From the NCBI GenBank assembly GCA_003156595.1, contig PMHH01000061.1, positions 1 through 34,385 of the forward strand: a stretch of DNA of 34,385 bases, given 5' to 3'. The notes below the pieces were generated by a model. That model was not told where the DNA came from. It did no database searches and saw only the letters and a list, made by a program, of their open reading frames with translations. Both the position numbers and the translations under genes were made by a program. This stretch comes from Acidimicrobiaceae bacterium (GTDB lineage Bacteria > Actinomycetota > Acidimicrobiia > Acidimicrobiales > Palsa-688). Below, one piece after another: positions 15,951 through 23,123 of this stretch. How positions within the stretch are numbered: the stretch's first letter is position 1; each line of letters opens with the position of its first letter.

Positions 15951-16943
15951 ATGGCGACAGAGAAGTTCAAGGCCCTCACGGCTACGTCCGCAGACGGGAG
16001 GGTGGAGCGAGCGGTGACGACGCTGTCGGTCGACGACCTGCCACCTGATGGCGTCCTCATCGAGGTCGCCTATTCGAGTGTCAACTACAAGGATGGCTTG
16101 GCGACGGCGCCGAACGGCAGGGTAGCCCGGATCTCGCCGCTCGTTCCGGGCATCGACCTGGCCGGGACCGTGGCCGAAGACCATGGTGGCCTGCTGGCGG
16201 GAACGTCTGTGGTGGCCCATGGTTATGACCTGGGTGTCGCCCGGCACGGTGGCTACGCGGCGCTGGCCCGGGTCCCAGAGGAGTGGGTTGTCGTCCTACC
16301 CGAGGGCCTGGACCTGCACCAGGCGATGGTCATAGGGACGGCGGGTTACACGGCCGCGCTGTCGGTGGTGCAACTCGAAGAGCGAGGCCTGGTCCCGGGC
16401 GATGGGCCGGTCCTGGTGACCGGCGCGACTGGCGGGGTCGGCAGCATGGCGGTGGCGATCCTGGCGGCGCGGGGCTACGAAGTCAGCGCCAGCACCGGCA
16501 AGGCCGACGCGGAGCAGTACCTTCGTTCTCTCGGCGCGGCGGCGGTGATACCGCGCCGCGACCTCGAGGGAGAGGGCAAGCCGCTCCAGTCGATGGCGTG
16601 GGCCGCGGCGGTGGACTGTGTCGGGGGCCAGACGCTTGCCAACGTCTTGGCCCGGATCAACTACGGCGGGGCCGTGGCGGCCAGCGGCTTGACCGGCGGC
16701 GCCGCGCTGCAGACGACGGTGATGCCGTTTATCTTGCGCGCGGTGGCCTTGCTCGGAGTGGATTCGGTCCAAACGCCGATCGAGCGCCGTCGCGCCGTGT
16801 GGGCCCGTCTGGGTGGCGATCTCAAGCCCAGTTCTCTGGATGCCATCGGGCGTGACATCTCCCTGTCCGAGCTCGGAGAGGCGCTAGACGCCGTGCTGGA
16901 AGGAAAGCTCACTGGCCGGACCGTGGTCGACCTGGGGGCTTAA
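15951..16943 (+). CDS. MDR-family quinone/acrylyl-CoA reductase (YhdH/AcuI-like)
   Basis: A 330-residue medium-chain reductase without zinc ligands. The N-terminus has SSVNYKDGLA and VPGIDLAGTV, and the NADPH Rossmann motif is VTGATGGVGSMAVAIL. The motifs and length match the YhdH/AcuI subgroup, which reduces acrylyl-CoA or related enoyl groups with NADPH. ATG 15951 is chosen over an in-frame TTG at 15942 because the latter lies inside the -10 box. It lies 48 bases after the F420-type gene but has its own promoter. Confidence 0.88.
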   Translation: MATEKFKALTATSADGRVERAVTTLSVDDLPPDGVLIEVAYSSVNYKDGLATAPNGRVARISPLVPGIDLAGTVAEDHGGLLAGTSVVAHGYDLGVARHGGYAALARVPEEWVVVLPEGLDLHQAMVIGTAGYTAALSVVQLEERGLVPGDGPVLVTGATGGVGSMAVAILAARGYEVSASTGKADAEQYLRSLGAAAVIPRRDLEGEGKPLQSMAWAAAVDCVGGQTLANVLARINYGGAVAASGLTGGAALQTTVMPFILRAVALLGVDSVQTPIERRRAVWARLGGDLKPSSLDAIGRDISLSELGEALDAVLEGKLTGRTVVDLGA

Positions 16944-17012
16944 GCGCGGCCACTAGCTCCAATCAGGCCGACATCGTCCCCGGGTCGAAGTTTCCGCGGG
17001 CGCCGCAACGGG

Positions 17013-17018
17013 TAGATA
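17013..17018 (+). promoter_or_regulatory. Possible -10 box before PF10118 gene
   Basis: TAGATA lies five bases before ATG 17024 and no ribosome binding site is visible, consistent with a leaderless transcript. The last base departs from TANNNT. Confidence 0.35.
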
Positions 17019-17023
17019 CGACT

Positions 17024-17926
17024 ATGAGCAATTTCACAGCCGAGAAGACCGTCGAGCGTTCACTAGCTCAAGCGCACCCTGGTTCGGCGACCGTACCGAT
17101 GCGACCTATGGAGTTCGATCGGTGGCTGGAGGATCTTCCCAAGTATTTCGCGGCCGACAATGACATCGTGATGAGCCACGTACTTGCGGTGCTGTCGGGG
17201 GTGTTCCCCGACGGTGAGGACTACTTCGTCCGTTCCGTGACTGCGGCGAAGGACCGCATCCGCGATCCCGGCTTGGCCTCGGACGTGGATGGGTTTATCG
17301 GACAGGAGTCGATGCACGGCCGAGAGCACCGGGCGCTCAACGATCGCTTGGGCGAGCGCGGCTATCCGATGGCGGGCATCAGCCGCTACGTGCGCACCAT
17401 CACCGCTCTCCGGGAGCGGATCCAGGGCGAGAAGGCCAACCTGGGTTTTACCGCCGCCCTCGAGCACTACACCGCCACCCTGGCCGAGACTCTGTTGGGC
17501 GACCCGGAAGCCCGGGCCCAGATAGGCCATCCCGGGGTGCGCTACCTGCTCATGTGGCACGCGTTGGAGGAGTCCGAGCACAAGGCTGTGGCCTTCGATG
17601 TCTACAAGGCCGTGGGCGGTACCGAGCGGATGCGGGTGATCACCATGTGGATCACTCACATGACCTTCGTCCTCGAGACGGGTATCTGGACCGCCATCTC
17701 CCTCGCCCGCGACGAGTATGCCCGGTCGCACCCTATGCAGGTGGCCAAGAGTGTCTGGAAGTTGCGTAGCTCACCATTCGCCTCTCCACGGCCGGTGCGT
17801 CAGCTGTTCCAGTACCACCAGCGCGGCTTCCATCCCAACGACCGCGACACCAAGGACATGATCGCCACTTGGCGGGAACGGCTCTTTGGCTCCGAGGGCA
17901 CCCTCACCGACCTGCTGGCCAGCTAA
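17024..17926 (+). CDS. PF10118-type di-metal (metal-dependent hydrolase) protein
   Basis: A 300-residue, largely helical protein of the family annotated as 'metal-dependent hydrolase' (PF10118). Likely metal ligands are Glu95, His98, Glu101 and His102 in FIGQESMHGREH, Glu147 and His148 in LEHYT, and Glu182/Glu183 and His186 in HALEESEHKAVAFDVY. This ExxH pattern resembles ferritin-like di-iron proteins, so an oxidative role is as plausible as hydrolysis. A hydrophobic stretch near residues 205-225 may contact the membrane. No operon partner is evident. Confidence 0.8.
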   Translation: MSNFTAEKTVERSLAQAHPGSATVPMRPMEFDRWLEDLPKYFAADNDIVMSHVLAVLSGVFPDGEDYFVRSVTAAKDRIRDPGLASDVDGFIGQESMHGREHRALNDRLGERGYPMAGISRYVRTITALRERIQGEKANLGFTAALEHYTATLAETLLGDPEARAQIGHPGVRYLLMWHALEESEHKAVAFDVYKAVGGTERMRVITMWITHMTFVLETGIWTAISLARDEYARSHPMQVAKSVWKLRSSPFASPRPVRQLFQYHQRGFHPNDRDTKDMIATWRERLFGSEGTLTDLLAS

Positions 17927-18004
17927 CCCACAAGGCGGCCGCGTGAATACCTAGTGACGAGCCTGGCGGATACCCTGAGGCGGTCAGACGCCCAGGGGGA
18001 GGTC

Positions 18005-18049
18005 GTGCAGACAAACGAGCGGGTAACCCATACCGAGTCCGGCCGTTGA
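18005..18049 (+). CDS. Possible 14-codon leader peptide
   Basis: GTG 18005 follows GGGGGAGG (17995-18002) and encodes VQTNERVTHTESGR. Its TGA (18047-18049) overlaps the TTG start of the next gene in a TTGA junction. TACCCT (17971-17976) could be the -10 box. The downstream TTG has no ribosome binding site of its own, so translation may depend on this leader. The spacing of two bases after GGAGG is short. Confidence 0.3.
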   Translation: MQTNERVTHTESGR

Positions 18050-19176
18050 ACAGGCGCCGGCCGGTCCGGCACGGTCGCCGGCCGAGAGCAGCCGCCAGTT
18101 GGCCACATCGGCTCAAGGGGCCCTTGATCGTCGCGGTCCCGATCGTGGTCACCGGTCTGATCCTCGCCCTCATCGCCGTCAATCAACACACACCTCGGTC
18201 CGCATCCACGACCCCGACGACCGAACGCCCCAACGCGACCCAGGCCTGGTCTACGGCCATTACCGGGGATGTCAGTCCCATGGCGTCAGAGGTGGTCGGA
18301 CTGCTCCAGACCTCGGACGAGTGGCAGACCGGGGGCGGCTCAGTGGCGGCCGTCAGCGCGGACCTCGAGAACGGTTTTCCCAGCGCCCAGACGGCGCTTC
18401 GGTCGCTCGAGCGCCAAGCACCCCTTCGGGCGGTCCCCGACGCCCTGACCCGGTACGAGCAGGCGGTCGAGCTGTACATCGAGGCATTCCAGGTCGAACA
18501 CGCAGCCACGCTTGTTCCCGCCGGTCCCCTCCAGCAGCAACTCAAAAAGAGCTTCGCACGGGTCCGAGAGCTCGGCGACCGAGTCTACGACCAGGCCTCG
18601 TCGCTGCTCAGCCCGCACGAGCCCACTCCGGCGGCCGATCCCGATGTGAAGATCATTCCGGCCCCCACCGTGCCCGATTGGGACACCATCGGTCTCGCCG
18701 CCGGGCCGCCCCTCGATAGCGCCTCGGCCGATGCTTCCGACCCGGCGGCCGGCAATGGGTCGCCACGACCGCAAGAGGCCGTGTCGAAGTGGGTGAAGAC
18801 GGTAAGGGCCGCCGGGATCCCGTCTGCGAGCGCCGAAGCCCAGGCCGTGACGAGCGGTAACGTCGCCGACGGTCGCACCATCGCCGATCAGCTGCAAAGT
18901 GCCGTCATACGGCTCGACGCCGCGCCCGATCCTTCCCGTCTACCGGCCATCAGTGTCGAGGTGCGGTTAGGCCTTCTCGTCGACGCGGAGGCGGCTCGAG
19001 CCGCCGAAGCGGCCAGCTTGGCCGCCGCCACCCCGGCTGCAGCAGGCGAACTGCGCGCCGTCGCAAGGTCACTCGCCCTGATTGGTCAGCAACTATGGGA
19101 TCCTCAGATCCTCGGTGCCCGATCCAGCCCGATCGCAGGCAACCCCGTCGCCCTCGCGCTCGACACCCCCCTCTGA
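18046..19176 (+). CDS. Membrane-anchored protein of unknown function
   Basis: A 376-residue protein not recognised as a known family. A basic N-terminus (NRRRPVRHGRRPR) precedes one membrane helix (about residues 26-46, LIVAVPIVVTGLILALIAV), so the rest should lie outside the membrane. The exterior part is Ala-rich and probably helical, in two blocks (about 65-195 and 245-365) joined by a Pro/Ala/Asp linker, suggesting two related helical bundles. No Cys or catalytic pattern stands out. The only supported start is TTG 18046; no in-frame ATG or GTG lies close upstream. Confidence 0.6.
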   Translation: MNRRRPVRHGRRPRAAASWPHRLKGPLIVAVPIVVTGLILALIAVNQHTPRSASTTPTTERPNATQAWSTAITGDVSPMASEVVGLLQTSDEWQTGGGSVAAVSADLENGFPSAQTALRSLERQAPLRAVPDALTRYEQAVELYIEAFQVEHAATLVPAGPLQQQLKKSFARVRELGDRVYDQASSLLSPHEPTPAADPDVKIIPAPTVPDWDTIGLAAGPPLDSASADASDPAAGNGSPRPQEAVSKWVKTVRAAGIPSASAEAQAVTSGNVADGRTIADQLQSAVIRLDAAPDPSRLPAISVEVRLGLLVDAEAARAAEAASLAAATPAAAGELRAVARSLALIGQQLWDPQILGARSSPIAGNPVALALDTPL

Positions 19177-19228
19177 TTCATATAGCAGGCAACCGCTCAG
19201 CGTTCGCCCCGACATGGTGCGGTGCGTC

Positions 19229-20404
19229 TCATCCGTGAGAGTGGGAAGCGTTCCAGCGAGCCAGAAGGCCTCGAGCTATGACCATCCGCTGGATCTCGTT
19301 GGTGCCTTCGCCGATGATCATCAGCGGCGCATCCCGGAAGTAGCGCTCGATCGGAAGCTCGGTCGTGTAGCCGTAACCCCCGTGAATCCTCATCGCCTCG
19401 GTGGCGACCTCCAAGGCCGTCTCTGAGGCGAACAACTTGGCCATTCCCGCTTCAACGTCGGCTCGTTCACCGCGTTGGTACCGTTCGGCCGCCGAGTTGA
19501 CCATCAGCTTCGACGCCTCGACCTTGGTGGCCATGTCGGCCAGTTTGAAAGCAATCGCCTGGTGCTTGACGATTGGCACCCCAAAGGTCTCCCGCTGTTG
19601 GGCGTAGCTCATGGCCGCATCGAGGGCGGCTCGGCTCACTCCTAGGGCCCGAGCTGCGACGTTGATCCGACCGAGTTCCAGCGACCCGAGAATGTATTGC
19701 AGCCCTCGACCCTTTCCTTCGGTGCCGCCGAGGATCGCGCTCTCTGGCACCGGATGGGCGTCGTAGGACATCTCGACCGTCTCGAGGCCCTTGTAGCCAA
19801 GTTTCCCGATGCGTCGGGACACGGTGATCCCGCCATAGCTCGGTCCGGGATCCTTCTCCACCAAGAAGCAAGTGATCCCTTCCGGCGCCCGGGCGGCCAG
19901 GGCGACGATCCCGGCCCGTTCACCGTTCGTCACCCACATCTTGGTGCCATGTATGAGGTAGCCCTCGTTGGTTGGTTCGGCCCGGCATCTCAGTGCCTTG
20001 GCGTCGCTTCCGGCGTCTGGCTCGCTCAGGCTGAAGGCGCCCCGCCGACTTCCGGTAGCCAGGTCGGGCAGGAGCCGGCTCTGTTGCTCATCCGTTCCGT
20101 GCTTGAGCACGAGGTCGGCCACGATGGTGTGGGTATTGAGAAAGCCGGCCAGGGACATCCATCCGTAGGAGAGCTCTTCGACCAGCCTCGCATAGGTGGG
20201 GACATCGAGCCCGAGGCCTCCGTGCTCGGGCGGGATTCGGGCGCCGAAGAGGCCGAACTCCTTCATTTGCTCGACCCACTCCTCCGGGTAGGCGTCGGCG
20301 TGCTCGAAGCCGTCGACGTTCGGCATCACCTCTGTCCGCACCCACTTGGAAATAGTGGCGATCATCTCGTCGGCCACGTCTGGATCCAGCACTTCGTTCA
20401 TCAC
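19229..20404 (-). CDS. Acyl-CoA dehydrogenase
   Basis: A 391-residue FAD-dependent dehydrogenase. FAD/substrate motifs FSLSEPDAGSDAKAL and MWVTNGERA, the domain LGRINVAARALGVSRAALDAA, and the C-terminal RIHGGYGYT and IIGEGTNEIQR are all present. Glu366 occupies the catalytic-base position of the usual IYEGT motif, so the protein should be active in alpha,beta-desaturation. Its ATG overlaps the stop of the preceding CoA-transferase fragment by four bases (20401-20404), so it is translationally coupled to it. A second acyl-CoA dehydrogenase that lacks this Glu is encoded upstream. Confidence 0.92.
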   Translation of the reverse strand: MMNEVLDPDVADEMIATISKWVRTEVMPNVDGFEHADAYPEEWVEQMKEFGLFGARIPPEHGGLGLDVPTYARLVEELSYGWMSLAGFLNTHTIVADLVLKHGTDEQQSRLLPDLATGSRRGAFSLSEPDAGSDAKALRCRAEPTNEGYLIHGTKMWVTNGERAGIVALAARAPEGITCFLVEKDPGPSYGGITVSRRIGKLGYKGLETVEMSYDAHPVPESAILGGTEGKGRGLQYILGSLELGRINVAARALGVSRAALDAAMSYAQQRETFGVPIVKHQAIAFKLADMATKVEASKLMVNSAAERYQRGERADVEAGMAKLFASETALEVATEAMRIHGGYGYTTELPIERYFRDAPLMIIGEGTNEIQRMVIARGLLARWNASHSHG

Positions 20405-21111
20405 CTCGTCGGTTGCAGTACCGCTCCGGACGCCTTCAGCTCTTCGATCTCAGGTGGCGAGAATCCATAGTCGCCGAGGACAGAGTCCGCATCGACGCCT
20501 AGATCGGGAGCCGAACGATGGCTGACTGTTACTTCCCCTTCGAATCTCGCGGGTGGGTTGGGTTGTACAATTCGGCCGAGAACAGGGTGGGTCGTCTCGA
20601 CCAGAGAACCAGTCTCCTTGACATGGGGGTGATCCGGGACCGCATCGAGCGACAACGCCGGTGCACAGGGAACGTCGTGAGCGTGTAGCAGCCGGACGAC
20701 CTCATCGGTGGAGAGACGGCCCAGCACGGAAACAACCTCGCTCATCATTCGCCCTCCGTTGCGGGCCCGACCCACCGGGGAGTGAAGGTCCAGCTCCTCG
20801 TACAGACCGCTCAGGTTGCAGGCGGCCAGGAGCCCCTGAATCTGATCAGTCGTCAAGCAGACGATGGAAACCTCGCCGTCAGCTGTCGTCGTCAGTCGGA
20901 AACTGCTGGCGATGGAAGGGAGTTGGTCGACCTCGTCCAGACACGTATGGTTCATCATCCCGTCAGGCCACAGTAGATGGAGGGCAACATCGAGCATGGA
21001 AACGTCGAGGCGCGTGCCTCTGCCGGTACGTATCTGGACTATCACGGCAGCCAGGACTGCCTCCGCGACGACCAATCCTGTCGTCTTGTCGACGATCCCT
21101 TGACGGATCAA
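20401..21111 (-). CDS. N-terminally truncated class III CoA-transferase (probable pseudogene)
   Basis: Homology to CaiB/BaiF CoA-transferases begins in the middle of the family fold. The frame includes the catalytic-type Asp (GIVDKTTG) and then the Rossmann-return and small-domain segments (MLDVALHLLWPDGMMNHTC, VPCAPALSLDAV, HPVLGRIVQPNPPARF). About 150 residues that normally come first (the DLTR...GP Rossmann start) are missing. The same frame stays protein-like above the TTG start (STAQRPEGNRGPE) until an in-frame TAG at 21166-21168. A promoter and operator lie just above that stop, so an internal deletion has apparently joined the promoter region to the gene body. A functional shortened protein is unlikely but not excluded; translation may still serve to couple the next gene. 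Confidence 0.7.
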   Translation of the reverse strand: MIRQGIVDKTTGLVVAEAVLAAVIVQIRTGRGTRLDVSMLDVALHLLWPDGMMNHTCLDEVDQLPSIASSFRLTTTADGEVSIVCLTTDQIQGLLAACNLSGLYEELDLHSPVGRARNGGRMMSEVVSVLGRLSTDEVVRLLHAHDVPCAPALSLDAVPDHPHVKETGSLVETTHPVLGRIVQPNPPARFEGEVTVSHRSAPDLGVDADSVLGDYGFSPPEIEELKASGAVLQPTR

Positions 21112-21191
21112 CTCGGGGCCTCGATTACCTTCAGGCCTCTGAGCGGTTGAGCCAACGGAGCCTCTCTAAGTTGGCGGTGTTTACGTGACGG

Positions 21192-21221
21192 ATTCTAGTC
21201 GAACAAGTAACTAGTTACATA
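21192..21221 (-). promoter_or_regulatory. Operator A (CAAGTAACTAGTTACATA) and -10 box
   Basis: The core GTAACTAGTTAC (21207-21218) is a perfect 12-bp palindrome inside the 18-bp site 21204-21221, matching sites at 30652-30669 and 33997-34014. On the minus strand TAGAAT (complement of 21192-21197) follows as a -10 box, so the site overlaps the region where RNA polymerase would bind for the CoA-transferase/acyl-CoA dehydrogenase operon. A GTGTTTAC half-site lies at 21177-21184. Confidence 0.65.
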
Positions 21222-21235
21222 GGGACCTGCCTAGG

Positions 21236-22369
21236 CTAAAGTACTCGCGGCAGGCCGAGGATCCGCTCAGCAATGATGTTGTGCTGGATCTCGTTCGTTC
21301 CGGCATAGATCGACTCCGACCTCCTCCAGTAGTACCGGGTGGTCCAGTCGGCGTCGTCGAGCAGGGTTGCGGCGCCCCGCACCCGTGCCGTCAGCTCGTA
21401 GAGGCGCTGGTCAGTGGTGCACCAGAGCAACTTGTGCAATGACCCTCGGGCGCCCACCGGAGCACCCGAAGTGATGGCGGTCAGGTCGCGCCGGAGGAGC
21501 CATTGGAGGATCCTCACCCGTGATTCCAGCCAGGCCAGCTCCTGGCGAACGGGCTGTGCGGCCGTCCGTCCGGCGAGGGACCGCAGGTCGTCGAGATCGT
21601 TGCGTAGTTGCGTGCTCAGACGAAAGGCGCGGGTGAAGCGCTCGTGGGCCAATGTCGTCATGGCCACTGTCCATCCCTCGCCTACTTCGCCCACCGTCTC
21701 TTCGGCTTCGACTCGGTCGAAGAACACTTCGGCGAAATGCTTCTCACCAGACATCTGGCACAGCGGGCGCACATCGATGCCCGCCTGGTCCATCGGGACG
21801 AGGAAGAAGGTAAGGCCGCGATGTCGGTCGTCTGAAGTTCGGGCCAGCACGTAGCACCACTTCGCCCAGTGGGCATTGCTGGTCCAGATCTTCTGACCGG
21901 TGATTCGCCACTGTCCGTCGGCCCCTTGCACGGCCCGAGTCGACAGGCTGGCCAGGTCAGAACCGGCATCTGGCTCCGAGAACCCCTGGCACCAGACGTC
22001 ATCGCCCACCAGCATGGGGTGGAGATAACGGGCGCACTGCTCGGGTGATCCACTGGCGAGCAGGGTCGAGCCGAGCTGGTCGCAGGTGTCCTCGAACGTC
22101 TCGGGCCACCGGGCCCGAGCCCATTCTTCGTTCCAGATAGCCCGTTCTGCCAGGCCGAGACCGGCCCCGCCGTATTGCTCGGGCCAGTCGATGCCGGCGT
22201 AACCTGCTCCGGCCAGCTGGCGGGCCCACCTTCGCCGGAACGGTAACTCGGCGGTCGTTCCTCGAACTTCGGCCGGCAAAGGTTCGGGGAGATTCTGACG
22301 TAGCCAGGATCGGGCGGTATGGCGGAATCGCTGATGGGGGTCCGTCTCCGTCAGGTCCACATGAATCAT
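21236..22369 (-). CDS. Acyl-CoA dehydrogenase-like protein, catalytic Glu replaced
   Basis: A 377-residue acyl-CoA dehydrogenase homologue with WPEQYGGAGLGLAERA, QGFSEPDAGSDLASL, KIWTSNAHWAKW and the C-terminal ESIYAGTNEIQHNIIAERIL. Ala356 stands where IYEGT enzymes have the catalytic Glu. Actinobacterial steroid-type dehydrogenases work as alpha2beta2 heteromers in which only one subunit kind carries the full active site, so this protein may pair with another subunit, perhaps the one encoded at 19229-20404 (inference). No ribosome binding site; TAAATA lies six bases before the ATG on the minus strand, suggesting a leaderless transcript. It is divergent from a TetR regulator. Confidence 0.88.
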   Translation of the reverse strand: MIHVDLTETDPHQRFRHTARSWLRQNLPEPLPAEVRGTTAELPFRRRWARQLAGAGYAGIDWPEQYGGAGLGLAERAIWNEEWARARWPETFEDTCDQLGSTLLASGSPEQCARYLHPMLVGDDVWCQGFSEPDAGSDLASLSTRAVQGADGQWRITGQKIWTSNAHWAKWCYVLARTSDDRHRGLTFFLVPMDQAGIDVRPLCQMSGEKHFAEVFFDRVEAEETVGEVGEGWTVAMTTLAHERFTRAFRLSTQLRNDLDDLRSLAGRTAAQPVRQELAWLESRVRILQWLLRRDLTAITSGAPVGARGSLHKLLWCTTDQRLYELTARVRGAATLLDDADWTTRYYWRRSESIYAGTNEIQHNIIAERILGLPRVL

Positions 22370-22380
22370 ATTTACATATT
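22361..22380. promoter_or_regulatory. Operator half-site at the acyl-CoA dehydrogenase promoter
   Basis: The minus strand reads TGTAAATA here (complement of 22370-22377 region), identical to one half of the 30652 site, and it covers the TAAATA -10 element of the leaderless acyl-CoA dehydrogenase gene. The other half of the palindrome is not conserved, so binding would be weaker than at the three full sites. Confidence 0.35.
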
Positions 22381-22427
22381 GGCCGGAAAGGGCCGGATGC
22401 AGCCCCCGAAGGTGTCAGACTGGCTTA

Positions 22428-23081
22428 GTGGCCGCCTCTACCAGCCCGACGAAGGCGGGGACCGAATCGACGGACAGCGCTCCGCTGACTCGCGCCGCCC
22501 GGAAGGTCAAACTCCAACAGGGAATCATCGATGCGGCCTTGCTTCTGACCGAACGCCACGGGATAGACGGGTGGACCATGCAGATGCTGGCGTCGGAACT
22601 CGGCTGGTCCGTAGGGGCGGCCTACCGGCATCTGACCGGCAAGGACGCCATCGTCGAGTCGATGGCACACGAGGTGCTCCAACGGGTGAGGATTCCGGAG
22701 CCCGGGCAGCTGGATTGGGAAGATCGCCTCCGGGACCTGGCCTGGTCCACCTGGTGGCAGCTGTCCAAGCAGCGTTGGGTGGCCCGCTACATCCTCAGCC
22801 ATCCCGAGACCACCAGCTTCGCCAATCGCCTGTTCGGCGCTCCACTCGTCCAGATCTTTGCCGAAGCCGGGTACGCCCTCGACACGGTCTCGCTGCCCAT
22901 CGGACTGTACGCCGCCTTCATGTTCGGGAGCTTGTCCGGTTTCGAAGCCGAGGTTGCCGCGACCTCCGGGTCAAGGTCGAAGCACGTCCGCTCCCGCAAG
23001 ATCAAGGGCTACGGGGCTGACGAGCATTTCGAATGGGGACTCAATGCCTTGGTGATCGCCGTCCTGGCGGGGGGAGAATAG
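22428..23081 (+). CDS. TetR family transcriptional regulator of the catabolic island
   Basis: A 217-residue TetR protein. The helix-turn-helix region reads LLTERHGIDGWTMQMLASEL followed by GWSVGAAYRHLTGKDAIVESM (about residues 37-77). The remaining helical domain would bind the inducer. It is divergent from an acyl-CoA dehydrogenase and directly upstream of the thiolase-like/DUF35/enoyl-CoA hydratase/CoA-transferase genes, so it is the best local candidate for the factor that binds the shared CAAGTAA...TTACA site (inference). The GTG start lacks a ribosome binding site; an imperfect CAGACT -10 box lies six bases upstream. Confidence 0.87.
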   Translation: MAASTSPTKAGTESTDSAPLTRAARKVKLQQGIIDAALLLTERHGIDGWTMQMLASELGWSVGAAYRHLTGKDAIVESMAHEVLQRVRIPEPGQLDWEDRLRDLAWSTWWQLSKQRWVARYILSHPETTSFANRLFGAPLVQIFAEAGYALDTVSLPIGLYAAFMFGSLSGFEAEVAATSGSRSKHVRSRKIKGYGADEHFEWGLNALVIAVLAGGE

Positions 23082-23093
23082 ACGTAAATGGCG

Positions 23094-23122
23094 TTCACAA
23101 CACTGTGTGAGTAGGATTCACA
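23094..23122 (+). promoter_or_regulatory. Leaderless promoter with TTCACA/TGTGA half-sites
   Basis: TAGGAT (23112-23117) is six bases before GTG 23124, a leaderless arrangement. TTCACA (23094-23099), TGTGA (23106-23110) and TTCACA (23117-23122) form alternating inverted half-sites around this box. The spacing differs from the CAAGTAA site, so a different regulator or a degenerate version is possible. Confidence 0.4.
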
Positions 23123-23123
23123 A

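Noticed and set aside
23106-23122. TGTGAGTAGGATTCACA as a fourth full copy of the CAAGTAA operator
   Set aside because: The half-site spacing is longer and the half-sites read GTGA/TCAC, so it is listed only as a separate promoter element.
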